A DNA stretch of 64,000 bases from positions 16,939-80,938 of the forward strand of contig NZ_FOTI01000007.1 of assembly GCF_900114545.1 (NCBI RefSeq). Direction: 5' to 3'. Both the position numbers and the translations under genes were made by a program. Position 1 is the stretch's first letter. The number at the start of each line of letters is the position of its first letter. The notes below the pieces were generated by a model. The model was given only the letters and a program-made list of their open reading frames with translations, was not told the DNA's origin and made no database searches. Positions 57,382-64,000 of this stretch are shown here, piece by piece. Source of the DNA: Halanaerobium salsuginis. Lineage in GTDB: Bacteria > Bacillota > Halanaerobiia > Halanaerobiales > Halanaerobiaceae.

Positions 57382-57627
57382 AACCTGTCTCTATTAATAG
57401 AGACAGGTTAATAACTGCGGTACCACTCTGCTTGATAAATAAATTTATCCACTTTCAGGTAATTTAACGCAATTCTACGTTTTCTCCTAAGTAAATATTT
57501 TCAGAGAAAAACCTCCCAGATGCGTTTCAGAAAAAGATTAAGATCAGGCTCTCACCATCCCTGATTCGCTTCAACTATCAGTTTCTTACTCTTCTGTTCG
57601 CAGGTAATTATTTTTATTCGTTTATTT
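57382..57627 (-). ncRNA. T-box leader of argGH
   Basis: On the minus strand the conserved T-box AGAGTGGTACCGC (57417-57429) precedes a perfect terminator hairpin (57382-57409) with T7. Upstream, a stem I-like region includes AGTA and AATCAGGGATGGTGAGAGCC. The likely specifier is CGC (57522-57524, in GAAACGCATC), an arginine codon followed by A, which fits argGH. Uncharged tRNA-Arg would stabilise the antiterminator and switch the operon on. Other codons in that loop (ACG, GCA) are less fitting. The 57269-57674 gap is otherwise empty. Confidence 0.92.
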
Positions 57628-57633
57628 TTTAGT

Positions 57634-57662
57634 ATTATATAGTATTTATTTAAGTAATGCAA
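57634..57662 (-). promoter_or_regulatory. promoter of the argGH T-box transcript
   Basis: TTGCAT, 17 bases and TATAAT on the minus strand, between the rpoN stop and the leader. Confidence 0.7.
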
Positions 57663-57674
57663 GCAAAAATTTAA

Positions 57675-58766
57675 TTATTTTTTTCTGCTTCTAGATCCGG
57701 CTATACCAAGTGAGTTACGATATTTAGCTACAGTCCTCCGGGAAATGTTAAGCTGATAATTTTCAGCTATAAGACCAGCTAACTGTTTATCACTTAAAGG
57801 GTTAGCTCTTTTCTCAGCAGCTATTTCTTCAGCAATAATTGCTTTTAAACTAACAGCAGATATACCTGCAACCCCACTATTGAAAAAAAATTTTAATGGG
57901 AAAGTCCCACGATCTGTTTGAATATATTTACTGGTACTGGCTCGACTTACTGTTGATTCATGCATTGAGATTAAGTCTGCTATATCACTCATTGTCATTA
58001 CTGAAAGAAATTTAAAACCAGCCTCTAAAAAAGCAGATTGTTCAGCAACAATTGCTTCAGCTATTTTTTTAATTGTCTGCTGGCGCTGTTTAATGCTTTT
58101 AATTAACCAGACTGCTGCTTTATATTTTTTTTCAAGATATTTCATAGTTTCAGAATCATTAGTCTGCTGCCAGAGATTATAATAATAAGAACTAATTTGT
58201 AGATTAGGCAGAGCTGACTGATTAAATTCTACTATAAATTCCCCGGCAATTTTTTTTACAATTAAATCTGGAATTACATATTCAGAAATATTCTCTTTTA
58301 CTTTAAATGCTGACTCTAAATCTAGCTCTTTAACTTTATTATAAACTAATTCTACTTCTTCTTGTTCAATCTGATTGAACTGTTCAGAAAACATTTGAGC
58401 TATTTCTGCAAAAGTAAAGCTTAACTCAGCTTCACGGTTTAAACAGCCAACAATAAAATTTCCCAATTTAATTTCTGATTCAGTCAGGACTTCAAATAAA
58501 CGTTCCGAAAGATATTGACAGGGATCAGGTTGAGCAGCAACTAAATTTTCATAATCAAAATCATTTCCTCCAGTTTGATTGTAGTTATAATAATTATTAT
58601 CAGTAAAAGATTCTAATTCTAAGAGAGGATTTTTTTCCTCTTCTGCTTCCAAAAACTCCTTTAATTCAAGGCTGCTGTATTGTAAAACTTCAATAGCAGT
58701 TTGCAACTCAGGGGTCATAATTAACTCCTGCTGCTGACTTAATTCGAGTTTAAAATCCAGAGCCAT
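57675..58766 (-). CDS. rpoN: sigma-54 factor with shortened core-binding domain
   Basis: A 363-residue sigma-54, against about 430-480 in most species. Region I is present (LSQQQELIMTPELQTAIEVLQYSSLELKEFL), as are the helix-turn-helix (SDIADLISMHESTVSRA) and the RpoN box (SRRTVAKYRN) at the C-terminus. About 75 residues of the core-binding domain, from the usual GVGAR(D/N)LQECLLLQL motif to the P-x-PG segment, are missing: the sequence runs from VKELDLE to YVIPDLIVKK with only a short linker. The frame is intact and the ribosome site AAAGGAG is strong. It is 13 bases downstream of fructokinase, so it is expressed with sugar genes. Confidence 0.85.
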   Translation of the reverse strand: MALDFKLELSQQQELIMTPELQTAIEVLQYSSLELKEFLEAEEEKNPLLELESFTDNNYYNYNQTGGNDFDYENLVAAQPDPCQYLSERLFEVLTESEIKLGNFIVGCLNREAELSFTFAEIAQMFSEQFNQIEQEEVELVYNKVKELDLESAFKVKENISEYVIPDLIVKKIAGEFIVEFNQSALPNLQISSYYYNLWQQTNDSETMKYLEKKYKAAVWLIKSIKQRQQTIKKIAEAIVAEQSAFLEAGFKFLSVMTMSDIADLISMHESTVSRASTSKYIQTDRGTFPLKFFFNSGVAGISAVSLKAIIAEEIAAEKRANPLSDKQLAGLIAENYQLNISRRTVAKYRNSLGIAGSRSRKK

Positions 58767-58779
58767 TTTAAATTCTCCT

Positions 58780-59736
58780 TTATGCTTTAAATTTTTCTAC
58801 TTCTGCCAGCATAGGTAGTGCAGACATAGCTCCACTAACAGCAACTGCCAATGAACCAGAATAATTAGCAAATTTTAAGGTATCTCTTAAAAATGATTTA
58901 TTAAGTTGATCTAAACTAAGTTTTGCTTTATTAAAACAATAAAGCACAGCTGACATAAAAGCATCACCAGCTCCAGTAGTATCAACAGCTTCTGCTGGAT
59001 AAGAAGCTACAAATCCCAGCTCAGATTGATAATAATAATAAGCACCCTGGCTACCGTCTGTAATAAAAATTACTGGTATTTGGTATTTTTGAGTTAATAT
59101 ATTTGCTCCTGACTCTATTTTAGATTCTCCAGTTAAAAATTCTAATTCTTCAGCCGAAACTTTTAAAATATCAATTTGATCCATAACAGATAAAATAGTT
59201 TTTTTAGCATCTGCTAAAGAATTCCAGAGCATTTCGCGCAAATTAGGATCATAGGAAATTAACATCCCATTTTTTTGAGCAAGCTCAATTCCTTTTTTAG
59301 TAGCTGATCTAGCCGGCTCATCAATTAAAGAAATCGAACCAAAATGATAGATTTTATTTGCTGTGAAGATTGCTTGATCAATTTCAGATTCCCGCAAAAA
59401 CCTATCAGCACTTGGCTCTATGTAAAAATCAAAACTGCGTTCACCAGACTCAGTTAAAGTTACAAAAGTAATTGCTGTTTTGGCCTCTTCAGTTAAAATA
59501 AAATTATCAACATTAACATTTTCAGACTGTAATTTCTGCTGTAAAAACCTGCCTAAGACGTCATCTCCTACTTTAGCAATCATTGTTGTTTTAACTCCCA
59601 ATCTGCTTAATGCTACGGCTACATTAGCTGGGGCTCCTCCTGGGTTTTTACGAAAATCCAAGTTCTCTTTATCTAGAGGAGTAAAATCAATTAATGCTTC
59701 ACCTAAAGTTATCACACCTGTTTTATTTTTCGCCAT
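58780..59736 (-). CDS. scrK: fructokinase (PfkB family)
   Basis: Phosphorylates fructose released from sucrose or fructan. About 318 residues with GEALIDFTP, KNPGGAPANVAVALSRLG and DTTGAGDAFMSAVL. The ATG at 59736 has AAGGAGG; the open frame six codons longer is not used. It follows the GH32 gene on the same strand with its own promoter and is coupled to rpoN. Confidence 0.92.
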   Translation of the reverse strand: MAKNKTGVITLGEALIDFTPLDKENLDFRKNPGGAPANVAVALSRLGVKTTMIAKVGDDVLGRFLQQKLQSENVNVDNFILTEEAKTAITFVTLTESGERSFDFYIEPSADRFLRESEIDQAIFTANKIYHFGSISLIDEPARSATKKGIELAQKNGMLISYDPNLREMLWNSLADAKKTILSVMDQIDILKVSAEELEFLTGESKIESGANILTQKYQIPVIFITDGSQGAYYYYQSELGFVASYPAEAVDTTGAGDAFMSAVLYCFNKAKLSLDQLNKSFLRDTLKFANYSGSLAVAVSGAMSALPMLAEVEKFKA

Positions 59737-59771
59737 ATTTAACCTCCTTATCAAATTTAATCTCTTTTTTT

Positions 59772-59798
59772 ATTATAACATAAATAAAGTCAGATCAA
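59772..59798 (-). promoter_or_regulatory. promoter of scrK-rpoN
   Basis: TTGATC, a short 15-base spacer and TATAAT on the minus strand. The -35 lies inside one arm of the inverted repeat at 59788-59845. Confidence 0.5.
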
Positions 59799-59845
59799 CA
59801 TTGTTTAAAAATTCATTTTAGAGTTTTATTCATATTGACCTGACT
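59788..59845. repeat. long-spaced inverted repeat between GH32 and scrK
   Basis: AGTCAGATCAACAT (59788-59801) and ATATTGACCTGACT (59832-59845) are imperfect inverted copies, 12 of 14 positions complementary. It may be a read-through-limiting hairpin after GH32 or a paired operator over the scrK promoter. Confidence 0.5.
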
Positions 59846-59856
59846 ATGTAATTTTA

Positions 59857-61338
59857 TTAATAAGAATTTTTCCAAATACTTTCTAACTCATAAATTTTGA
59901 GATTATTTATCAAAAATGAATTTCCATCATTTTTAAAATTAAGATCAAGTTTAACTTTTTCTGGAAAAATTAAAGCAGTAATAACTTTTTTACCTTCATT
60001 AATAAATATTTCAATTGAAGACCAATCAATAAAGATATGAAGCTTAATCTGGTTATTATTATCTAAATTTGTAATTTGTTTTGTTTTAGATATAGAATTA
60101 ATTCCATCAGATAAATCTTTTCTATCTAAGATAAGTTGCCTAGTATTATTATCATAACTTAAGTTTAAATTATTTCCCTTAAACTCAAAAATAATATCAA
60201 ACTTAGTATTTTCATCTAAAGAAATTGCGGTATCTATTTCTAAAGGGTTTTTTAAATTATGAAAATATAAATTCCCCTTTTTTTTAACTGATAAATCTTT
60301 GTATATATATTCTTTACACCTTAAATCTTCTAACTCTTTAACTGGTTTTTGTACAAGACTAATTATATTTTTTTCTTTAGTAAGCTCTAAATAACGCGGA
60401 ATACTCATTGCACCTTTCCAGATATTTGTGGGAACTTGATTAGCATAATCCCAATTACTCATCCAGGCAAGCCAAATTTTTCTTCCAGAATTTTCAGGCA
60501 GCTCATTCCACGACTGCGCTGCATAAAAATCTTGGCCACAATCAAGCCAATTAACCTGATTAAAATCATTAATTTCTACAAAATCATAACCATTAAACTC
60601 TCCTATAAAATATTGTCCACCTGAGCCACCAGCGTAAGCTCCTTGCTGTACATCAACCTTCAAAATCCAGTATTTATGATTTTTTAATTGCAAAGGAAAA
60701 AAATCTGGACATTCCCAGACACCACCATGAGAACCTCTATTTTGACCAAATTCACTTAAATATTTCCATTCCCTTAAGTTTGATGAATTGTAAAATTCAA
60801 CCCTGTCACCAGCTACTAAAACCATAATCCACTTATTTGTCTGCTGATGCCAGAATACTTTTGGATCCCTAAAATCTTTTTTGCTTTTATTTTTGATTAC
60901 TGGGTTAGACTTATATTTTTGCCAGGTTAGACCATCATCTTGGCTGTAAGCAATGCACTGTTGTTGATGACCACCTGCAGAGTCTGGAAGAGTACTTGTG
61001 TAAATTAAAACTAATCCTGATTTATCTTTAAAAAAACCGCTACTATTGTGAAAGTCAACTACTGCAGTTCCTGAAAATGCCATCCCATTTTTTTTATCGG
61101 GGTCAAGTGCAATTGGCAGATGCTGCCAGTGTAAAAGGTCTGTACTAATAGCATGTCCCCAGTGCATAGGGCCCCAAACATTACTATAAGGATGATACTG
61201 ATAAAAAAGATGATACTTCTCCTTGTAGTAAACCAAGCCATTAGGATCATTCATCCAATTTTCTACAGGAGAGAAATGAATTTGTGGTCTATATTTTTCT
61301 TTATAATAATCTCTATTTTTTAGTGTTTTTTCTGTCAT
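59857..61338 (-). CDS. GH32 sucrose/fructan hydrolase
   Basis: A 493-residue glycoside hydrolase family 32 enzyme: nucleophile Asp in WMNDPNGLVYY, the RDP motif in KDFRDPKVFW and the acid Glu in WECPDFF, then a C-terminal beta sandwich. No signal peptide, so it acts on sugar already imported. With fructokinase and an ABC permease pair, sucrose, sucrose-6-phosphate or short fructans are plausible substrates. GAGGATGATTTGA precedes the ATG. Confidence 0.93.
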   Translation of the reverse strand: MTEKTLKNRDYYKEKYRPQIHFSPVENWMNDPNGLVYYKEKYHLFYQYHPYSNVWGPMHWGHAISTDLLHWQHLPIALDPDKKNGMAFSGTAVVDFHNSSGFFKDKSGLVLIYTSTLPDSAGGHQQQCIAYSQDDGLTWQKYKSNPVIKNKSKKDFRDPKVFWHQQTNKWIMVLVAGDRVEFYNSSNLREWKYLSEFGQNRGSHGGVWECPDFFPLQLKNHKYWILKVDVQQGAYAGGSGGQYFIGEFNGYDFVEINDFNQVNWLDCGQDFYAAQSWNELPENSGRKIWLAWMSNWDYANQVPTNIWKGAMSIPRYLELTKEKNIISLVQKPVKELEDLRCKEYIYKDLSVKKKGNLYFHNLKNPLEIDTAISLDENTKFDIIFEFKGNNLNLSYDNNTRQLILDRKDLSDGINSISKTKQITNLDNNNQIKLHIFIDWSSIEIFINEGKKVITALIFPEKVKLDLNFKNDGNSFLINNLKIYELESIWKNSY

Positions 61339-61360
61339 TCAAATCATCCTCAAATAATAT

Positions 61361-62182
61361 TTAATATTTAGTTCCACTTGCTGCAATACCTTCTACAAAA
61401 TAATTTTGAGCACATATATAGACTATAATTGTTGGCAATAAAGCAATCAAAGTAGCTGCCATTAAGAGATTCCATTCCGTAAAATAATACCCCTGAAACT
61501 TAGAGATTGCTAAGGTTATAGTATTCATCGTGTCAGAATCAATAATTATCAATGGCCAGAGAAAATCATTCCAACTCCATAAAAAACTTAAAACAGATAA
61601 GGTAGCTAAACCCGGTTTAGCTAAAGGTAAAATTATTCTGCTAAATATGACAAAATAAGAAGCTCCATCAATAAAAGCCGATTCTTCAAGGCTTTTTGGC
61701 AAACTGATAAAAAACTGTCTTAACAAAAATACTCCTAAAGCATTAAAAACACCTGGCAAAATTAATGCTTGATAGCTGTCAACCCAACCAAAATATTTCA
61801 TTATTATAAAAAGAGGTATCATTACAACTTGAAAAGGAATCATTAATGTGGCTAGATATAAAATGAAAATTTTATCTCGACCAGGAAATTTTAGTCTTGC
61901 AAATGCATAAGCAGCCAAAGAAGAAGTTAATAAAGTACCAAGAGTACGAACAAAAGTGACAAATATAGAATTTAAAAAATATCTAACTAAAGAAAATGAT
62001 GTAAAAACTCGCTCGAAATTTTGCCAGGAAATGGTTTTTGGTATTATTTCGGGAGGGTAATTAAAAACATCTCCAAATTCTTTTAAAGACGTACTTATTA
62101 ACCATAAAAAAGGTCCCAACATAATAAATAAAAATATTAATAAAATTAAATGTTTGATTATTTTTTTAAGATTAAAGGTCAT
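61361..62182 (-). CDS. ABC sugar permease, MalG type
   Basis: A 273-residue permease with six helices and the EAA loop near SLPKSLEESAFIDGASYFVIF. The ATG overlaps the end of the MalF-type gene by 11 bases. CUT1-family importer component for an oligosaccharide, presumably the GH32 substrate. No ATPase gene is in the unit; a shared MsmK-like ATPase is likely. Confidence 0.93.
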   Translation of the reverse strand: MTFNLKKIIKHLILLIFLFIMLGPFLWLISTSLKEFGDVFNYPPEIIPKTISWQNFERVFTSFSLVRYFLNSIFVTFVRTLGTLLTSSLAAYAFARLKFPGRDKIFILYLATLMIPFQVVMIPLFIIMKYFGWVDSYQALILPGVFNALGVFLLRQFFISLPKSLEESAFIDGASYFVIFSRIILPLAKPGLATLSVLSFLWSWNDFLWPLIIIDSDTMNTITLAISKFQGYYFTEWNLLMAATLIALLPTIIVYICAQNYFVEGIAASGTKY

Positions 62183-63074
62183 AAGACACCCACTTCCTCT
62201 GATAAATAAATTGAAAGACTGTTATAGTAAAAATAATAATTAATAAAAACCAGCCAATTGAACTTGCATAACCCATTCTAAAATATTCAAACCCCTGTGT
62301 ATAAATATAATAAACTAAAGTTTTAGTTGCATCTGCCGGTCCCCCTTTAGTTAAAATAAAGGCTTGATCAAAAACTTTAAAAGAATCGATCATAGAAATT
62401 ACAACTGCAAAGAAGATGGTTGGAGTTAATAATGGAACAGTAATTTTAAAAAACTGTTGTATAGGACTTGCCCCATCTATACGGGCAGCTTCATAATATC
62501 GGGCTGGAATCCCTTGCAACCCGGCAAGTAATACTATAAAAGTAAACCCTATACTTTTCCAGACACTCATTATAATAATTGCTGGCATAGCCCAATTTGG
62601 ATCAGAAAGCCATTGCGGAGAATTTATACCAATTTTATCCAATAAATAAACCAATATGCCAAAATTAGGCATATAAATAGACTGCCAAATTAAAGCTGCT
62701 CCCACCATAGGAATTAAATAAGGCATAAAAAAACTAAATTTATAAACGAAATTTTTCTTAGTATTATTAACTAAAACAGCTAAAAAAAGGCCTAATATAA
62801 TAGTCAGTGGGACTACACCGAATGTATAATAAATTGTATTAAGCAAAGTTTTGCAGAACAATGGTCTAGAAAACATCATTTTAAAATTTTCTAAACCAAC
62901 ATATGTAGGTTCATTTACTAGATCCCAACTAAAAAAACTTAAAATAAATGAAGCAATTAATGGCACAAATACAAAAATAAAAAATCCAATTAAATTTGGT
63001 AAGATAAATAAATACCCGGCAATTGCTTGTTTTCTTTCAAGATCGTTTTGACCTAACTTTTTATATAAAAGCAA
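62172..63074 (-). CDS. ABC sugar permease, MalF type
   Basis: A 300-residue CUT1 permease with six helices (YLFILPNLIGFFIFVFVPLI first) and the EAA loop PARYYEAARIDGASPIQQFF. The start is TTG, eight bases after AGGAG. Partner of the MalG-type permease; the binding-protein gene upstream is broken by an insertion. Confidence 0.92.
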   Translation of the reverse strand: MLLYKKLGQNDLERKQAIAGYLFILPNLIGFFIFVFVPLIASFILSFFSWDLVNEPTYVGLENFKMMFSRPLFCKTLLNTIYYTFGVVPLTIILGLFLAVLVNNTKKNFVYKFSFFMPYLIPMVGAALIWQSIYMPNFGILVYLLDKIGINSPQWLSDPNWAMPAIIIMSVWKSIGFTFIVLLAGLQGIPARYYEAARIDGASPIQQFFKITVPLLTPTIFFAVVISMIDSFKVFDQAFILTKGGPADATKTLVYYIYTQGFEYFRMGYASSIGWFLLIIIFTITVFQFIYQRKWVSYDL

Positions 63075-63093
63075 TCATATCACTCCTGAAATT

Positions 63094-63115
63094 AGGGGCT
63101 CCATTTGGAACCCCT
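63094..63115 (-). repeat. intercistronic hairpin between binding protein and permeases
   Basis: AGGGG and CCCCT arms with an inner TCC/GGA pair. Such hairpins often protect the abundant binding-protein mRNA and damp permease expression. No T run follows, so it is not a strong terminator. Confidence 0.6.
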
Positions 63116-63121
63116 ATTATT

Positions 63122-63668
63122 TTAATTATTTTTAAGAATATTATCGATCTGCTTAGCAATCTCATCTGCTGCTTCTTGAGGTGTTAAATCATTAGTAACT
63201 AATAATTTATCTAGTACTGAAGTTGATGCATTAATAATTTCGCTATTTCCTGGAGGAGATGGAATTAAATGAGAATATTTTATCTCAGCAATCATTGCCT
63301 GCTGATTTTGAGGAGCAAGTTCTGGATTTTTAAATTCAGGTTTTTCTGTTAGCGACTTTAACACAGGCATAGAACTTCCTAATTCATTTAAAACAGCTAC
63401 TGCTTTAGGGGAAGAAAAGTATTTTATGAACTTATAAGCAGCTTTTGGATATTCAGTGTTTTTAGCTGCACTAATTGCTGCTAGTCCAAATGGAACTCCC
63501 CTTTTACCACTAGGCCCAAACGGCTGTTCTTGTACATCCCAATCAAAATTAGCTTTTCTAAAAGCAGGAACCATATATCGGCCATAATGAGCCATAGCAA
63601 CTTTTCCAGTCATAAAAAATTGTGAGCCACCAAATTGTTTCATTACAGCTGGAAGTAATGTACAATAA
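63122..63668 (-). pseudogene. sugar ABC solute-binding protein, 5' part lost to an IS element
   Basis: The C-terminal part (about 180 residues) of an extracellular family 1 binding protein, for example GKVAMAHYGRYMVPAF and YKFIKYFSSPKAVAVL, with an intact stop. The frame stays open upstream of the first ATG (63643) to the IS border near 63668. Signal peptide, N-terminal lobe and promoter are missing. The permeases and GH32 gene downstream have probably lost their native promoter. Confidence 0.85.
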
Positions 63669-64000
63669 GTTGTGTAAATTAAATATCGATATTTTTTTAA
63701 AATAAAAAAAGAGGAATCCTTCTTTAAGTGGTTGAATATATTTATCGACGAAAATAAAAAATCAAACCACTAGGAGGACTCCTCATGAAAAGTATACCTG
63801 AAAAACCCAACAATGGTCAAGTGAATTTTGATGACATGATTAATGATTTGATCAAAAATTTTCTCGAAAAATTGCTTAAGTCTGAATTAACCGAATTTCT
63901 AAATTACGATAAATATGAAGTTACTGGTAAAAACTCTGGCAACAACCGCAATGGTAATTATTCTCGTAACTTCCAGACTAAATACGGTGTCATTGAAAAT
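63669..64000 (+). mobile_element. IS256-family insertion sequence, left part
   Basis: The break in the binding-protein frame coincides with TTGTGTAAATTAAAT (63670-63684), which resembles IS256-family ends (TGTGTAAA core). After about 110 AT-rich bases comes a transposase gene reading rightwards. The element continues beyond the window, so the other end and target duplication cannot be seen. The exact border is approximate. Confidence 0.75.
63785..64000 (+). CDS. IS256-family (mutator type) transposase, N-terminal part
   Basis: 72 residues are visible, starting MKSIPEKPN after AGGAGGACTCCTC. LLKSELTEFLNY, GKNSGNNRNGNYSRNFQT and YGVIEN match the N-terminus of IS256-type DDE transposases. The catalytic residues lie beyond the window. 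Confidence 0.85.
   Translation, partial: MKSIPEKPNNGQVNFDDMINDLIKNFLEKLLKSELTEFLNYDKYEVTGKNSGNNRNGNYSRNFQTKYGVIEN

Noticed and set aside
59480..59821. 113-codon forward open frame antisense to scrK
   Set aside because: It is a mirror of the conserved PfkB N-terminus, with no ribosome site or promoter of its own.
57675..63668. Sigma-54 dependent promoters (TGGCAC-N5-TTGC) around the sucrose/fructan genes
   Set aside because: No convincing match was found in the gaps; the visible promoters are sigma-A type.
1..64000. tRNA, rRNA genes and CRISPR arrays
   Set aside because: No tRNA-like arms, conserved rRNA stretches or regularly spaced repeats were seen in the gaps on either strand.

Overview
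The window looks like chromosomal DNA from a low-GC, strictly anaerobic, fermentative Firmicute-like bacterium, most likely Halanaerobium or a close relative (Halanaerobiales). This is inference. It rests on the AT-rich composition with strong AGGAGG ribosome sites, the anaerobic gene set (FprA flavodiiron protein, dehydratase-activase proteins, LarA, a T-box on argGH) and a sucrose-phosphate-synthase relative that matches what I remember of the Halothermothrix orenii enzyme. I see no rRNA, tRNA or CRISPR array.

Bases 1-17,300 are a storage-carbohydrate region: glgB (cut by the window start)-glgC-glgD forward; a sucrose phosphorylase-like gene behind a PEPCK-like P-loop gene (DUF4914) in reverse; an ABC half-transporter pair under a perfect Fur box; an AraC regulator and type I pullulanase; then, forward, a deleted sucrose-phosphate-synthase-like protein and a short glucan phosphorylase. 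Glucose-1-phosphate is the common currency, made by the phosphorylases and used by GlgC. No glgA is present here. Bases 17,300-24,300 hold housekeeping and unknown genes: DJ-1/PfpI, MscS, a HAD phosphatase, two linked unknown genes, an ECF S component with a structured leader and apparent AUA start, and a SEC-C/TPR protein.

Bases 24,600-28,000 are argC-argB-argD; argG-argH lie at 54.6-57.3 kb behind a T-box. Bases 29,000-36,000 are an alpha-galactoside operon: lacI, a frameshifted binding protein, two peptide-type permeases and a GH4 alpha-galactosidase. Then come larA, fprA, an unknown gene, a 29-residue peptide gene with a folded leader ahead of a membrane HD-GYP gene, fumC, three tightly packed dehydratase-activase genes, iclR, a DUF2238 membrane protein, manA, a large FtsA-like protein with C-terminal repeats, a second HD-GYP protein, a PfkB kinase, an ECF S component and an M48 protease.

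Bases 57,675-63,668 are a sucrose/fructan locus in reverse: a truncated binding-protein gene, two sugar permeases, a GH32 hydrolase, fructokinase and a sigma-54 factor that lacks a large part of its core-binding domain. An IS256-family element has removed the 5' part of the binding-protein gene, and its transposase runs off the window end.

The observations most worth following are the sucrose-phosphate-synthase relative without its nucleotide-sugar domain (14,658-15,509), the reduced sigma-54 (57,675-58,766), the DUF4914/sucrose phosphorylase pair (4,043-7,421), the two unassigned structured leaders (22,184-22,280 and 41,015-41,086) and the possible AUA starts.
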